From Actinacidiphila epipremni (lineage in GTDB: Bacteria > Actinomycetota > Actinomycetes > Streptomycetales > Streptomycetaceae): DNA of 64,000 nt. The DNA lies in the NCBI RefSeq assembly GCF_012034175.1, contig NZ_JAATEJ010000028.1, positions 61,955-125,954 on the forward strand, given 5' to 3'. The notes below the pieces were generated by a model. It did not search any database, was not told where the DNA came from, and was given only the letters and a program-made list of their open reading frames with translations. A program made the translations under genes and the position numbers. Below are positions 50,290-58,543 of this stretch, in pieces (the first letter of the stretch is position 1; each line of letters starts with the position of its first letter).

Positions 50290-50961
50290 ATGCGCGCTCG
50301 GAAGATCCCGGCAGTCGCCCTCGTCGCGGTCGCCGCGGGCCTGTCGCTCACCGCCTGCGGAGGCGGCGGCTCCGACGACGCCTCGGCCACCACACCCCCG
50401 GCCGCGCCCTCCGCCCCCGCCGCGCAGGACACCGGGGCCCCGGCCGACCCGGCCTCCGACGGCTCGAACGCCTCGGGCTCCTCCTCCCAGGGCTCCCAGG
50501 GCTCGGAGGGCTCCGGCGGCTCGGACGGCTCCGGCGGGTCGAAGGGCAGCACCTCCGGACACGGCTCCGGCGCCAGGTGCACCACCGCGAACCTGGGCCT
50601 GAGCGCCAGCTACGGCATGGCCGAGGGCGAGATCCTGGTCAACTTCCAGAACAACGGCCCTGCCACCTGCACCCTGCACGGCTTCCCCGGCGTCGACCTC
50701 AGCGGCAAGGACGGCACCATCAGCGCCGCCCGCAGCAGCCTCACAGCCCCCGATGTGACCCTGCGGCACGGCGAGTCCACCCGCGCCACGGTCCACTTCC
50801 CGCCGAACACCTCCGGCGGCAGCGGCGCGACCTTCACCACCCTCGTCGTCACCCCGCCCGACGAGACGCACTCACGCTCGCTGTCGGTGACCGTGAACCT
50901 CCCGGTGACCGACGGCTCCGGTTCCGGCGTCAGCGTCGACCCGGTCGGCACCGGCAAGTAG
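50290..50961 (+). CDS. DUF4232 lipoprotein
   Basis: A 223-residue lipoprotein: MRARKIPAVALVAVAAGLSLTACGGGG (lipobox LTAC), a ~70-residue Ala/Pro then Ser/Gly repeat linker (GSQGSEGSGGSDGSGG), and a DUF4232 domain (CTTANLGLSASYGMAEGEILVNFQN, CTLHGFPGVDLSG). Only two cysteines are in the domain, half the number seen in the other DUF4232 proteins of this window, so this copy is the divergent one. GGAGGAG precedes ATG at 50290. It is probably anchored on the outer face of the membrane; function unknown. Confidence 0.86.
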   Translation: MRARKIPAVALVAVAAGLSLTACGGGGSDDASATTPPAAPSAPAAQDTGAPADPASDGSNASGSSSQGSQGSEGSGGSDGSGGSKGSTSGHGSGARCTTANLGLSASYGMAEGEILVNFQNNGPATCTLHGFPGVDLSGKDGTISAARSSLTAPDVTLRHGESTRATVHFPPNTSGGSGATFTTLVVTPPDETHSRSLSVTVNLPVTDGSGSGVSVDPVGTGK

Positions 50962-50988
50962 CCCGCGGGAGCCGGGCCGGCCGGCGGC

Positions 50989-51645
50989 TCAGACGTACTC
51001 CTGGCCGTCCAGCCGGACCCGGCCGCCGACCTCGATCAGCCCGTCCGGGTGCGGCGCGGTCACCAGCTGCGAGCCGCGGCCCTGCGCGATGTTCAGCGCC
51101 CGCCCCAGCCGGGCGGTGAGCAGCAGCGCTGCCGCGCCGGTCGCCTCGTCCTCGTCGATGCCGTCGTCGCGCCCCGGGAACGCCCTGGCCCGTACCCGGC
51201 CCGCGGCCTTGTCCTGCCACGCCCACGCGTAGATCCACTCGCCCGGCGGCGGCACCGGCAGCGCCTCGACCTCCTCGGCGGACCCGTACTGCAGCAGTGT
51301 GCGCGGCGGCGCCCAGCCGGCCTCCGCCTCGATCCAGCAGAACTCGCCGTCCAGCCGTACCCCCACCACCCCCGCGGGCGTCACCAGCTCCGGCAGGTCG
51401 AGCAGCCAGCCGGTGCCGACGCACGGGTGGCCGGCGAAGGGCAGCCGCAGGGTGGGCGTGTAGATGTCGATGGCGCCGCGCTCGGGGTCGTCGACGAAGA
51501 CCGTCTCGCTGAAGCCGAGCTTGCCCGCGAAGCGCTGCCGCTCGTGCGGCTCGGGCATGGCGGAACCGTCGCGGACGACGGCGAGCTCGTTGCCGTGCCG
51601 CCCGTCGGGCCCGCAGAAGACGCGCAGTACGTCGTAGTGGGTCAC
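50989..51645 (-). CDS. PhzF-family epimerase-like protein, short form
   Basis: About 218 residues with a PhzF/diaminopimelate-epimerase fold: YDVLRVFCGPDGRHGNELAVVRDG (active-site region), KLGFSETVFVDD, TPTLRLPFAGHPCVGTGWLL, and DEDEATGAAALLLTARLGR..GRGSQLVTAP near the end. PhzF itself is nearer 280 residues, so this is a reduced version. GTG at 51645 fits the family start (VTHYDVLRVF); TTG at 51657 is an alternative. It may isomerise a small metabolite. No phenazine genes are present. Confidence 0.88.
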   Translation of the reverse strand: MTHYDVLRVFCGPDGRHGNELAVVRDGSAMPEPHERQRFAGKLGFSETVFVDDPERGAIDIYTPTLRLPFAGHPCVGTGWLLDLPELVTPAGVVGVRLDGEFCWIEAEAGWAPPRTLLQYGSAEEVEALPVPPPGEWIYAWAWQDKAAGRVRARAFPGRDDGIDEDEATGAAALLLTARLGRALNIAQGRGSQLVTAPHPDGLIEVGGRVRLDGQEYV

Positions 51646-51885
51646 CCGGGCAGTCAACCACGTGCCGGCGGCCCCGGGGGCCGGGCCGGAGAGCCCCGGC
51701 CACCGCCGCGGAGCCGCTCTCGTACCGAAAAACCACGCTTCGCCGCTGATACGGTGGTTTGCCCGGCCGTGGGTCGGGCAGGCGCGGGGCGCAAGGGGCC
51801 GGGCGCGGCTCGCGCGACGCCTGCCGGGCGCGCGGCACGTTACACCGACGTCCGGCGACGGACACGCGCAACGAGGGGCCTCGCG

Positions 51886-52182
51886 ATGACGCAGCAGTCA
51901 GCGCCGCAGCCGCGCACGAAGACCTGGACCCTGAACCTGGAGATCCTGGAGGAGAGCCGGGACGCCACCTCCGTGGCGGCGGCGCTCGACATGGGGGACA
52001 CGACGTTGAGCACCACCGCCACCGCCCAGCGCAACCCGGGCGACCCGCCCGCACCCGGCATCGGCGACGAGTACGCCGCCGGGCGGGCGCTGCTCGAACT
52101 GGGCAGGCAGCTGCTCCGGGTCGCGACGGTGGACGCCGCCGCGAACGAGAAGAGCGCGCCGCACGAGCCCGCCACCCGCTGA
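51886..52182 (+). CDS. DUF1876 (dsRBD-like) protein
   Basis: A 98-residue actinobacterial protein: KTWTLNLEILEESRDATSVAAALDMGDTTLSTTATAQRNPGDP and GDEYAAGRALLELGRQLLRVA. The beta-alpha-beta-beta-alpha pattern is the DUF1876 fold, reported as double-stranded-RNA-binding-like. ATG at 51886 follows GAGGGG. Paralogues are common in streptomycetes. No function is assigned. Confidence 0.9.
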   Translation: MTQQSAPQPRTKTWTLNLEILEESRDATSVAAALDMGDTTLSTTATAQRNPGDPPAPGIGDEYAAGRALLELGRQLLRVATVDAAANEKSAPHEPATR

Positions 52183-52231
52183 ACGGGCCGCCACCGCACG
52201 GCGGTCCGGCGGGCTCAGGGGTCGGGCGGGC

Positions 52232-52669
52232 TCAGCGGTCCGCGGGTACCGGCGCGGGGAGCAGGCCGTCCGCGACGAGCCCGGCGTGGATGGCCTCGGC
52301 CACGATCTGCACCGCCGACTGCGGGCGGATCATCACGGTGATCTCCGTGATCCGCCGCGCGCCGTCCAGGTGCAGCAGGTCGATGCCGTGGATCTGCCGC
52401 CCCTTCACGCTCGCCTGGAAGGGCAGCGCCGCCGCGGCCGACCGCAGGCCGTCCGCGCCCCGCTCGGCCGCGCCGTCCAGCCGCCCGCTGTAGCGCACGT
52501 CCTCGAAGGTGCGGCCGAGGACCCCGAACAGGCCCAGCACCAGGGCCCTGCCCTCGAAGGGCCGGAACTTGACGGGGCTGTAGAGCCGGATGTCCTCGGT
52601 GAACAGCGCTTCGAGCGCGCCGAGGTCCCGGCTCTCGACGGCGGCCCGGAAGCGGTCGGTGGTGGCCAC
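52232..52669 (-). CDS. NTF2-like (SnoaL-type) domain protein
   Basis: A 145-residue cone-shaped alpha+beta protein: FRAAVESRDLGALEALFTEDIRLYSPVKFRPFEGRALVLGLFG, QASVKGRQIHGIDLLHLDGARRITEITVMIRP. This is the NTF2/SnoaL fold used by small isomerases, hydratases and binding proteins. GTG at 52669 is preceded by GGGAGG; ATG at 52732 is an alternative in frame. Substrate unknown. Confidence 0.87.
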   Translation of the reverse strand: MATTDRFRAAVESRDLGALEALFTEDIRLYSPVKFRPFEGRALVLGLFGVLGRTFEDVRYSGRLDGAAERGADGLRSAAAALPFQASVKGRQIHGIDLLHLDGARRITEITVMIRPQSAVQIVAEAIHAGLVADGLLPAPVPADR

Positions 52670-52766
52670 GGCGGTACCTCCCCTGCGAGGCGCTGGAGCC
52701 TCGTCTCGGTAGTCATGAAGGTGACTAGTCACAGTCTTGACTATCCGGGGCGCGCATGCGGCCGTT

Positions 52767-53021
52767 TCACGCCACTGCCACCGGGTGTCGGGCCCGGCGG
52801 CAGTGACGGTGGAGCGCGGTGAGGCGCAGGTGGGAGATGGTGCGCGGGGTGGGCCGCGTCAACTCGCCGTGCAGGAGCAGCTCGGCCAAGTGGTGGAGCC
52901 GTTCTTCCGGATCGTCGGGCCCCAGTTGCCGGAGCCGCCGACCGGGACGTGCGGGTTGCGGCGGCCGGACCGGTCCGGAACCGGGGCGGGGGCGCGGGTC
53001 GTCTCTGCGGGCATCGGGCAC
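52767..53021 (-). CDS. small hypothetical protein
   Basis: An 84-codon frame in the 300-bp gap before 53039. The second half reads RQLGPDDPEERLHHLAELLLHGELTRPTPRTISHLRLTALHRH, an amphipathic helical segment with mostly G/C third bases and no low-complexity bias, unlike typical shadow frames. The first third is Pro/Arg-rich and lacks a clear RBS, so the true start may be internal. No family is recognised. Confidence 0.4.
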   Translation of the reverse strand: MPDARRDDPRPRPGSGPVRPPQPARPGRRLRQLGPDDPEERLHHLAELLLHGELTRPTPRTISHLRLTALHRHCRRARHPVAVA

Positions 53022-53038
53022 CGGGGGAGGAATGGGAC

Positions 53039-53581
53039 GTGGCGGAAACGGACGAGGGCGCGGCGCGGTCGCGCCGGGAGGTCGTACGGCTCGCGCAGGA
53101 GCGCGGGTTCGGCGCCGGGCAGGCCGTCGTCTCCCTCGGCGGCGGCGACGTGGGGTGCGTCGGCGTGGCGCTCGCGGTGTGCCTGCTGCCGCCCGGAGTC
53201 GGCCTGCTCGCCGGGCCGTTCGGGCCGGCCGGCACCTCGGCCGGCGCCGTCCTGCTCATGGCCGCGCTCGCCGCGCCGGTCCTGGCCTTCGCCCACGAGC
53301 GGCGCCGCGCCGAGCGCATCCCCCGGCTGTACGTCTACGACGGCGGCGTGGTGCTCAGCTACCCGCGCGGCCATCCGCAGCACCTGGCCGCCTACGCCTG
53401 GCCGGAGCTGCGCACCGTCGAGCGCATCCGCAGCTCCACCATCGGCCAGGGCGGCTCGGTGCAGCAGGTGTGGCGGCTCGAACTGCACGTCCGCGGCGGC
53501 CCGCTGCTCTGCTCGCTGGGCGACACCCGGCAGGGCCTGCTGGTCGCGCGGCTGGCCGTGGCGGGCGGCGCCGAGACCTGA
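53039..53581 (+). CDS. two-helix membrane protein with PH-like C-terminus, unknown function
   Basis: A 180-residue protein: a short charged N-terminus, two adjacent transmembrane segments (VGVALAVCLLPPGVGLLAGPFG and AGAVLLMAALAAPVLAFA), then a cytoplasmic beta-domain (RLYVYDGGVVLSYPRGHPQHLAAYAWPELRTVERI..QVWRLELHVRGGPLLCSLG) resembling bacterial PH domains. GGGGGAGG lies eight bases before GTG 53039. Function unknown. Confidence 0.8.
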   Translation: MAETDEGAARSRREVVRLAQERGFGAGQAVVSLGGGDVGCVGVALAVCLLPPGVGLLAGPFGPAGTSAGAVLLMAALAAPVLAFAHERRRAERIPRLYVYDGGVVLSYPRGHPQHLAAYAWPELRTVERIRSSTIGQGGSVQQVWRLELHVRGGPLLCSLGDTRQGLLVARLAVAGGAET

Positions 53582-53633
53582 CGGCCCGGCAATCCGGTGG
53601 CGTCCGCGCGAACGGCTCCCGTAGCGTGCCCCG

Positions 53634-54461
53634 GTGACGGACGATCCGGCGACGCCAGCCAGCCGCCCCGCCCTCGGGCGGGTCTTCGACGAGGTGCCCG
53701 AGCTCTACGACCGGGTCCGCCCCGGCTACCCCGGCGCGCTCTTCGCGGACCTCGCCGCCCTCACCGGCCTGGACGGGACGTCGGAGGTGCTGGAGGTGGG
53801 CTGCGGCACCGGCCAGGCGACCCGGTCGCTCGCGGCGCTCGGCTGCCGGGTCACCGCGGTGGAGCCGGGCGCGGGCATGGCCGCCCTCGCCCGCCGGCGG
53901 CTGGCCGGCCTGCCCCGGGTCAGCGTCGAGCAGGCGGCGTTCGAGGAGTGGGACGACCGCGGCAGGCGCTTCGACGTCCTGGTGGCCGCGTCCTCCTGGC
54001 ACTGGGTCGACCCGGCCGTCGGCTGGCCGCGCGCCCATCGCGTCCTGCGCCCCGGCGGCTGGACGGCGCTGCTCGGCCACGTCGTCGTCCGCCGCCCGGG
54101 CGAGCCGGAGGTCTACGCCGGGACCGCCGACCTCCATGAGCGCTTCAGCCCCGGGAACCCGGGCTGGGGCCGTCCGCCGCTGGAGGACGACGTCCGCGCC
54201 ACCGGCGAGGGCTGGGGCGCGGTCGCCGGGCCCGGCCCGCTGTTCGGCCCCGCGACCACGCGCTGGTACGAGACCGTCCAGTGGTTCGACGGAGCCGGCT
54301 TCGCCGACCTGCTGCGCTCCACGTCCCTCTACCGCGCCCTCGCCCCGGACGTCCGCGAACCCCTGCTGGACGCCGTCGCCGAGCGTATCCGCACCCGCAT
54401 GGGCGACCGCGCCCCGCGCCGCTACCTGAGCGTCCTGCGGGCCGGCCGCCGCGCGGGCTGA
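53634..54461 (+). CDS. class I SAM-dependent methyltransferase
   Basis: A 275-residue Methyltransf_11/25-type protein: RVFDEVPELYDRVRPGYP, motif I VLEVGCGTGQATRSLAALG, VTAVEPGAGM (acidic loop), FDVLVAASSWHWVDPAVGWPRAHRVLRPGGW (motifs II/III). This SSWHWVD form is common in actinomycete small-molecule methyltransferases. GTG 53634. The end lies 10 bp from the convergent TetR gene. Substrate unknown. Confidence 0.93.
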   Translation: MTDDPATPASRPALGRVFDEVPELYDRVRPGYPGALFADLAALTGLDGTSEVLEVGCGTGQATRSLAALGCRVTAVEPGAGMAALARRRLAGLPRVSVEQAAFEEWDDRGRRFDVLVAASSWHWVDPAVGWPRAHRVLRPGGWTALLGHVVVRRPGEPEVYAGTADLHERFSPGNPGWGRPPLEDDVRATGEGWGAVAGPGPLFGPATTRWYETVQWFDGAGFADLLRSTSLYRALAPDVREPLLDAVAERIRTRMGDRAPRRYLSVLRAGRRAG

Positions 54462-54471
54462 CCCCCGGCGC

Positions 54472-55044
54472 TCACTGACCCCGCGCGGCCACCGCCGCCT
54501 TGAGCGCGTCCAGCGCCTCGTGCATCAGGTCGGCCATGTCGCGGGTCTCCGCCGGGGCGACCCACCGCTCGAAGCCGACCTTGAAGACCGCGACCCCGGC
54601 CTCCGCCGTCAGGCTCGCGGCGGGCTCGGTGACACCGCGCCCGCGCAGCGTCGCGGCGATCGCCGACGACAGCGAGGCGAGCTTGATGAGCTCGCGCTCC
54701 ACCAGGTTGGCGTTCGCCGCGATGACCGCCTGGCGCTGCCGGGCGAAGGGCCGCCGGTCGGTGAACAGCTCGGCTGCCGCGTCCAGGCCCGCCGCCACCG
54801 CCTCCAGCGGGGCCGCGTCCCGCGGGGCGCCGGCGACCGCGTCGACGAACAGCGTCTGCAGCTCCTGCGACCCCGCGAACAGCACCTCCCGCTTGTCGGC
54901 GTAGTGCCGGAAGAAGGTCCGCTCGGTGAGTCCGGCGTGCGCGGCTATCTCCGCGACGGTCGTCTGCTCGTAGCCGCGCTCGCTGTAGAGCGCGAGCGCT
55001 GCCTTCGCCAGCCGGCCGCGTGCGTCCGGCACCCATCTGCCCAT
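54472..55044 (-). CDS. TetR-family regulator
   Basis: A 190-residue regulator with N-terminal HTH (RLAKAALALYSERGYEQTTVAEIAAHAGLTERTFFRHYADKREVLF) and an all-helical effector domain containing ANANLVERELIKLASLSSAIAATL, the MftR-like C-terminal pattern. It is divergent from a sugar-nucleotide-epimerase-like gene. Inverted sequence CTGACATCG/CGATGACAG in between is its likely operator. Confidence 0.92.
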   Translation of the reverse strand: MGRWVPDARGRLAKAALALYSERGYEQTTVAEIAAHAGLTERTFFRHYADKREVLFAGSQELQTLFVDAVAGAPRDAAPLEAVAAGLDAAAELFTDRRPFARQRQAVIAANANLVERELIKLASLSSAIAATLRGRGVTEPAASLTAEAGVAVFKVGFERWVAPAETRDMADLMHEALDALKAAVAARGQ

Positions 55045-55082
55045 GCGGCGATTTTACGCGACGGGGTATCCGATGGCAGTGG

Positions 55083-55111
55083 CTGACATCGGGTGCTAGC
55101 CTCGATGACAG
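55083..55111. promoter_or_regulatory. candidate TetR operator
   Basis: CTGACATCG (55083-55091) and CGATGACAG (55103-55111) form an inverted repeat with one mismatch, flanking a TAGCCT -10-like box at 55097. TGACATC recurs twice more up to 55131. Confidence 0.45.
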
Positions 55112-55152
55112 CAACTGACATCAATGACATCGACAGTCTGGGGAGCTCTCCC

Positions 55153-56064
55153 ATGCGTTATTTCGTCACCGGCGCGTCCGGCTGGATCGGCTCCGCAACG
55201 GTGCCCGAGCTGCTTGCCGCAGGCCACCAGGTCACCGGCCTGGCCCGCTCGGACGCCTCCGCCGCGGCGCTGGCCGCCGCGGGCGCGGACGTGGTCCGCG
55301 GCACCATCGACGACCTGGACGTGCTGCGGGACGCCGCGGCGGCCTCCGACGGGGTGATCCATCTGGCCTTCAAGCACGACGCCCTGATGACCGGCGGCTT
55401 CCAGCAGGCCGGCGAGGCCGACCGCCGCGCCGTCGACACCTTCGGCGAGGTGCTGGCCGGCACCGGCCGCCCGCTGGTGATCGCCTCGGGCGTGGCGGGC
55501 CTGAAGCCGGGGCAGCTCGCGACGGAGCGGGACATGCCGGTCCTGGACGGCACCCCGCTGTCGACCCGCGCCGCCACCGCGGCCGAGGTGCTCGCGCTCG
55601 CCGGGCACGGTGTGCGCTCCTGCGTCGTCCGCCTGTCGCCGACCTGCCACGGCGACGGCGACAAGGGCTTCGTGCCCACGCTGATCGGCGTCGCGCGCGA
55701 CAAGGGCGTCGCCGGCTACGTCGGCGACGGCGCCAACCGCTGGCCGGCCGTCCACCGGCTCGACGCGGCCAAGCTGTTCGCGCTGGCGGTCGACAAGGCG
55801 CCGGCCGGCAGCGTCCTGCACGGCGTCGCCGACGAGGGCGTCGCCCTGCGCGACATCGCCGAGGTGATCGCCCGCCACCTCGGCGTACCCGCCGTACCGG
55901 TCGCGCCCGAGGACGCCGCGGACCACTTCGGCTGGCTCGGCGGCTTCGTCGGCGCGGACGCGCCGGCCTCCTCGGGCCTGACCCGCGAGCTGCTCGGCTG
56001 GCAGCCGGCCGAGCCCGGCCTGCTGGCCGACCTCGACCAGGGGCACTACTTCCGCGCCGCCTGA
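55153..56064 (+). CDS. NAD-dependent epimerase/dehydratase-like SDR
   Basis: A 303-residue extended SDR: MRYFVTGASGWIGSATVPELLAAGHQVTGLARS (NAD fold GxxGxxG), DGVIHLAFKHDALMT, and PAVHRLDAAKLFALAVDKAP where UDP-sugar enzymes have their conserved R/H. The classic YxxxK is replaced by STRAATAAEVL, so typical epimerase chemistry is doubtful. This subgroup is often annotated as an atypical SDR under TetR control. ATG at 55153 follows GGGGAG. Confidence 0.9.
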   Translation: MRYFVTGASGWIGSATVPELLAAGHQVTGLARSDASAAALAAAGADVVRGTIDDLDVLRDAAAASDGVIHLAFKHDALMTGGFQQAGEADRRAVDTFGEVLAGTGRPLVIASGVAGLKPGQLATERDMPVLDGTPLSTRAATAAEVLALAGHGVRSCVVRLSPTCHGDGDKGFVPTLIGVARDKGVAGYVGDGANRWPAVHRLDAAKLFALAVDKAPAGSVLHGVADEGVALRDIAEVIARHLGVPAVPVAPEDAADHFGWLGGFVGADAPASSGLTRELLGWQPAEPGLLADLDQGHYFRAA

Positions 56065-56074
56065 CCCCTGCCCG

Positions 56075-56632
56075 CTACATGTCCTTGAGCAGCGCCGTCA
56101 CCAGCCCGCGCGCCCACTGCGGCGACGCGGGCTGCGTGCTGAAGACCGCCCGGTAGTAGAGCGGGCCGAGCAGCATGTCCACCGCGCGCTCCACGTCCGG
56201 CGCGGCCCCGCCCCTGGCCCGCTCGCGCTCGATCATCGCCCGCAGCTGGTCGTGCCGGTCGACGGCGCACGCGCAGCCGCCCTCCGGCCCCGAGCCGATC
56301 GTCGCCCGCATCAGGGCCAGCACGTCGGGGTCGGCGAGGTCGGTGGCGACATCGCCCATCCACCGCTCCAGGTCGCCGGCCAGCGTGCCGGTGTCCGGGA
56401 CCACGACGTCACCGCTGAACCGGCTGGTCGCGACATCGGCCAGCAGCTGGGCCACCGAGCCCCAGCGCCGGTAGACGGTGGTCGGGTGGACGCCGGCGCG
56501 GGCGGCGATCACCGGGATGGTCAGCGGCTCCGCCGCGTCGGCGGCGGCCAGCTCCTCGACGGCCCGGTGGACGGCGGCCCGTACCCGGGCGGACCGGCCG
56601 CCGGGACGGGACTGGGCAGGTGCGGCGCTCAT
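56075..56632 (-). CDS. TetR-family regulator
   Basis: A 185-residue regulator: HTH RAAVHRAVEELAAADAAEPLTIPVIAARAGVHPTTVYRRWGSVAQLL, effector domain with TGTLAGDLERWMGDVATDLADPDVLALMRATIG and LLGPLYYRAVF (TetR_C_16-like). It is divergent from an MFS exporter, with an operator-like inverted repeat between them, so it is a probable local repressor of that exporter. Confidence 0.93.
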   Translation of the reverse strand: MSAAPAQSRPGGRSARVRAAVHRAVEELAAADAAEPLTIPVIAARAGVHPTTVYRRWGSVAQLLADVATSRFSGDVVVPDTGTLAGDLERWMGDVATDLADPDVLALMRATIGSGPEGGCACAVDRHDQLRAMIERERARGGAAPDVERAVDMLLGPLYYRAVFSTQPASPQWARGLVTALLKDM

Positions 56633-56649
56633 ACGGAAATTATCGCACC

Positions 56650-56687
56650 GATCGCTGCGTTAGGCTAATGTCGTTAACGCAACGATC
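56650..56687. promoter_or_regulatory. TetR operator-like inverted repeat
   Basis: GATCGCTGCGTTA (56650-56662) and TAACGCAACGATC (56675-56687) are inverted with one mismatch and a 12-bp spacer. They span most of the short divergent intergenic region of the TetR and MFS genes. Confidence 0.7.
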
Positions 56688-56706
56688 ACTGCAAACGGAG
56701 TCCCGT

Positions 56707-58026
56707 ATGACCGTCGCGCCCCACTCGCAGGAGCGGCTATCCGCCTCCTCGTCCGTCCCGCAGACGATCGCGCACCCGGCCCGGGCCGGGGGCCGGCGCG
56801 GTCTCGGCCGCGGTCCCGCCTTCGCCGCCGTCGCGGCCGTCTTCGTCCTGTTCATGGCCGCCTCCAGCGCCCCCTCCCCGCTCTACGTCGTCTACCAGCA
56901 GCAATGGGGCTTCTCCGCCTCCATGCTCACGACCGTCTTCGCCGTCTACGTCGTCGGCATGATCGGCGCGCTGCTGGTGCTCGGCGCGCTGTCCGACCAC
57001 GTGGGGCGGCGGCCCGTGCTGCTGTCCGCCATCGTGCTGGAAGCGGTGGCCATGGTGCTGTTCGTCACCGCGGGCGACGTCCACCTGCTGCTCACCGCGC
57101 GCTTCGTGCAGGGCATCGCGACCGGCGCCGCCATGACCACGCTCGGCGCGATGCTGGTCGACCTCAACCCGCCGCACGCCCCGCACCGCGCCGGTGTCGT
57201 CTCCGGCGCCGCGCCCGCCTTCGGCCTGGCGCTCGGCTCCCTCGGCTGCGGTTTCCTGGTGCAGTACGGGCCGCACCCGACACGGCTGGTCTACGAGCTG
57301 CTGATCGCCGGGCTGGCGGTCGCCGCCCTGGCTGTCGCCGTGCTGCCGGAGACCTCGCAGCGGCGGCAGGGCGCGGTGCGCTCGCTGCAGCCGCGGCTCG
57401 GCGTCGCCCCGCGGCTGCGGGCCGACCTGGTCGCGCTGGTGCCGATCCTGGTGGCCAGCTGGGCGCTCGGCGGGCTCTACCTCTCCCTCGGCCCGTCGGT
57501 GGCCGCCGGGATCTTCGGCCTGTCGAGCCATGTCATCGGCGGCCTCGTCGTCACCCTGCTGTGCCTGCCGGCGTCCGTGACGTCCTTCCTGCTGCGCGGC
57601 TGGCCCGTCGAGCGCACCCTCGCGCTGGGCGCGGCGCTGCTGGCGATCGGCACGGGCGTGGGCCTGGCCGGCGTCGAGGCGGACTCCGTCACCGCCGCCG
57701 CGCTCGGCACCGCCGTCGCGGGCGTCGGCTTCGGCGCGGCGGGCCTGGCGAGCTTCGGCACGCTGGCCCGGATAGCCGCGCCGGCCGAGCGCGGCGAGCT
57801 GTTCGCGGTCGCGTTCGTCATCTCCTACCTGGCCTTCAGCGTCCCCGCCGTGATCGCCGGGTTCGCCGCCACCCACACCGGCCTGCACCGCACGGCGGTC
57901 GTCTACAGCGCCGCCGTCATCGCCTTCGGCGTCCTCGCCCTGCTCGCGCAGCGGCTGCGCACGAGCCGCGCGGCGCGGGCGGCCGAGGTCGCCGTGACGC
58001 CGGTGGACGGGCCCGCGGCGCCATGA
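56707..58026 (+). CDS. MFS drug-efflux-type transporter
   Basis: A 439-residue permease with 12 hydrophobic segments. After a hydrophilic ~40-residue N-terminus, helix 1 is AAVFVLFMAASSAPSPLYVVY. Motif A between helices 2 and 3 is GALSDHVGRRPVLLSA, and RFVQGIATGAAMTTLG lies in helix 4. It fits the DHA1 branch of proton antiporters. ATG at 56707 follows GGAG. It is controlled by the divergent TetR gene. The exported compound is unknown. Confidence 0.92.
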   Translation: MTVAPHSQERLSASSSVPQTIAHPARAGGRRGLGRGPAFAAVAAVFVLFMAASSAPSPLYVVYQQQWGFSASMLTTVFAVYVVGMIGALLVLGALSDHVGRRPVLLSAIVLEAVAMVLFVTAGDVHLLLTARFVQGIATGAAMTTLGAMLVDLNPPHAPHRAGVVSGAAPAFGLALGSLGCGFLVQYGPHPTRLVYELLIAGLAVAALAVAVLPETSQRRQGAVRSLQPRLGVAPRLRADLVALVPILVASWALGGLYLSLGPSVAAGIFGLSSHVIGGLVVTLLCLPASVTSFLLRGWPVERTLALGAALLAIGTGVGLAGVEADSVTAAALGTAVAGVGFGAAGLASFGTLARIAAPAERGELFAVAFVISYLAFSVPAVIAGFAATHTGLHRTAVVYSAAVIAFGVLALLAQRLRTSRAARAAEVAVTPVDGPAAP

Positions 58027-58092
58027 CGCGAGTCCCCTCCCCGGCCTCGCCCGGCGGTCGTCCCGGGCAGGGCCGGGGCGGGCCGTACCGGG

Positions 58093-58485
58093 TCAGCGGC
58101 TGCCGGCGGCCTGCTGGGCGCGCTTGTCCTTCAGCCGGGTGGCCTCCTTGCGGACCTCGGCCTGGGTGGCGCGCTCGCGGGTCAGCCAGTCCGGGGCGTC
58201 CTGCCGCAGCGCCTCGATCTGCGCGGTGGTCAGGGCGTCGGTCACCCCGCCGCGGGCCAGCCCCGCGATCGACACGCCGAGCCGCGCCGCGACGACCGGG
58301 CGGGGGTGCGGGCCGTCCCGGCGCAGATCCCGCAGCCACTGCGGCGGGTCCGCCTGCAGCGCGTCGAGCTCCGTCCGGGACACGACACCCTCCTGGAACT
58401 GCGCGGGGGTGGCCGGGAGGTAGACACCCAGCTTCTTCGCCGCGGTCGCGGGCTTCATCGTCTGGACGGTTTTCTGCGAGGTCAT
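58093..58485 (-). CDS. DUF5997 protein
   Basis: A 130-residue basic soluble protein: MKPATAAKKLGVYLPATPAQFQEGVVSRTELDALQADPPQWLRDLRRDGPHPRPVVAARLGVSIAGLARGG, then TTAQIEALRQDAPDWLTRERATQAEVRKEA. The two LxADPPxWLxxLRxxGPHPR-type repeats define DUF5997. It is divergent from the LysR-domain gene with only 58 bp between, a pair often kept together in actinobacteria. Function unknown. Confidence 0.9.
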   Translation of the reverse strand: MTSQKTVQTMKPATAAKKLGVYLPATPAQFQEGVVSRTELDALQADPPQWLRDLRRDGPHPRPVVAARLGVSIAGLARGGVTDALTTAQIEALRQDAPDWLTRERATQAEVRKEATRLKDKRAQQAAGSR

Positions 58486-58543
58486 GACGTCAAGGGTAAC
58501 GAGCGTGTGCGCCGCCCCCGACCACGGCGGATAGCCTTGGCCG

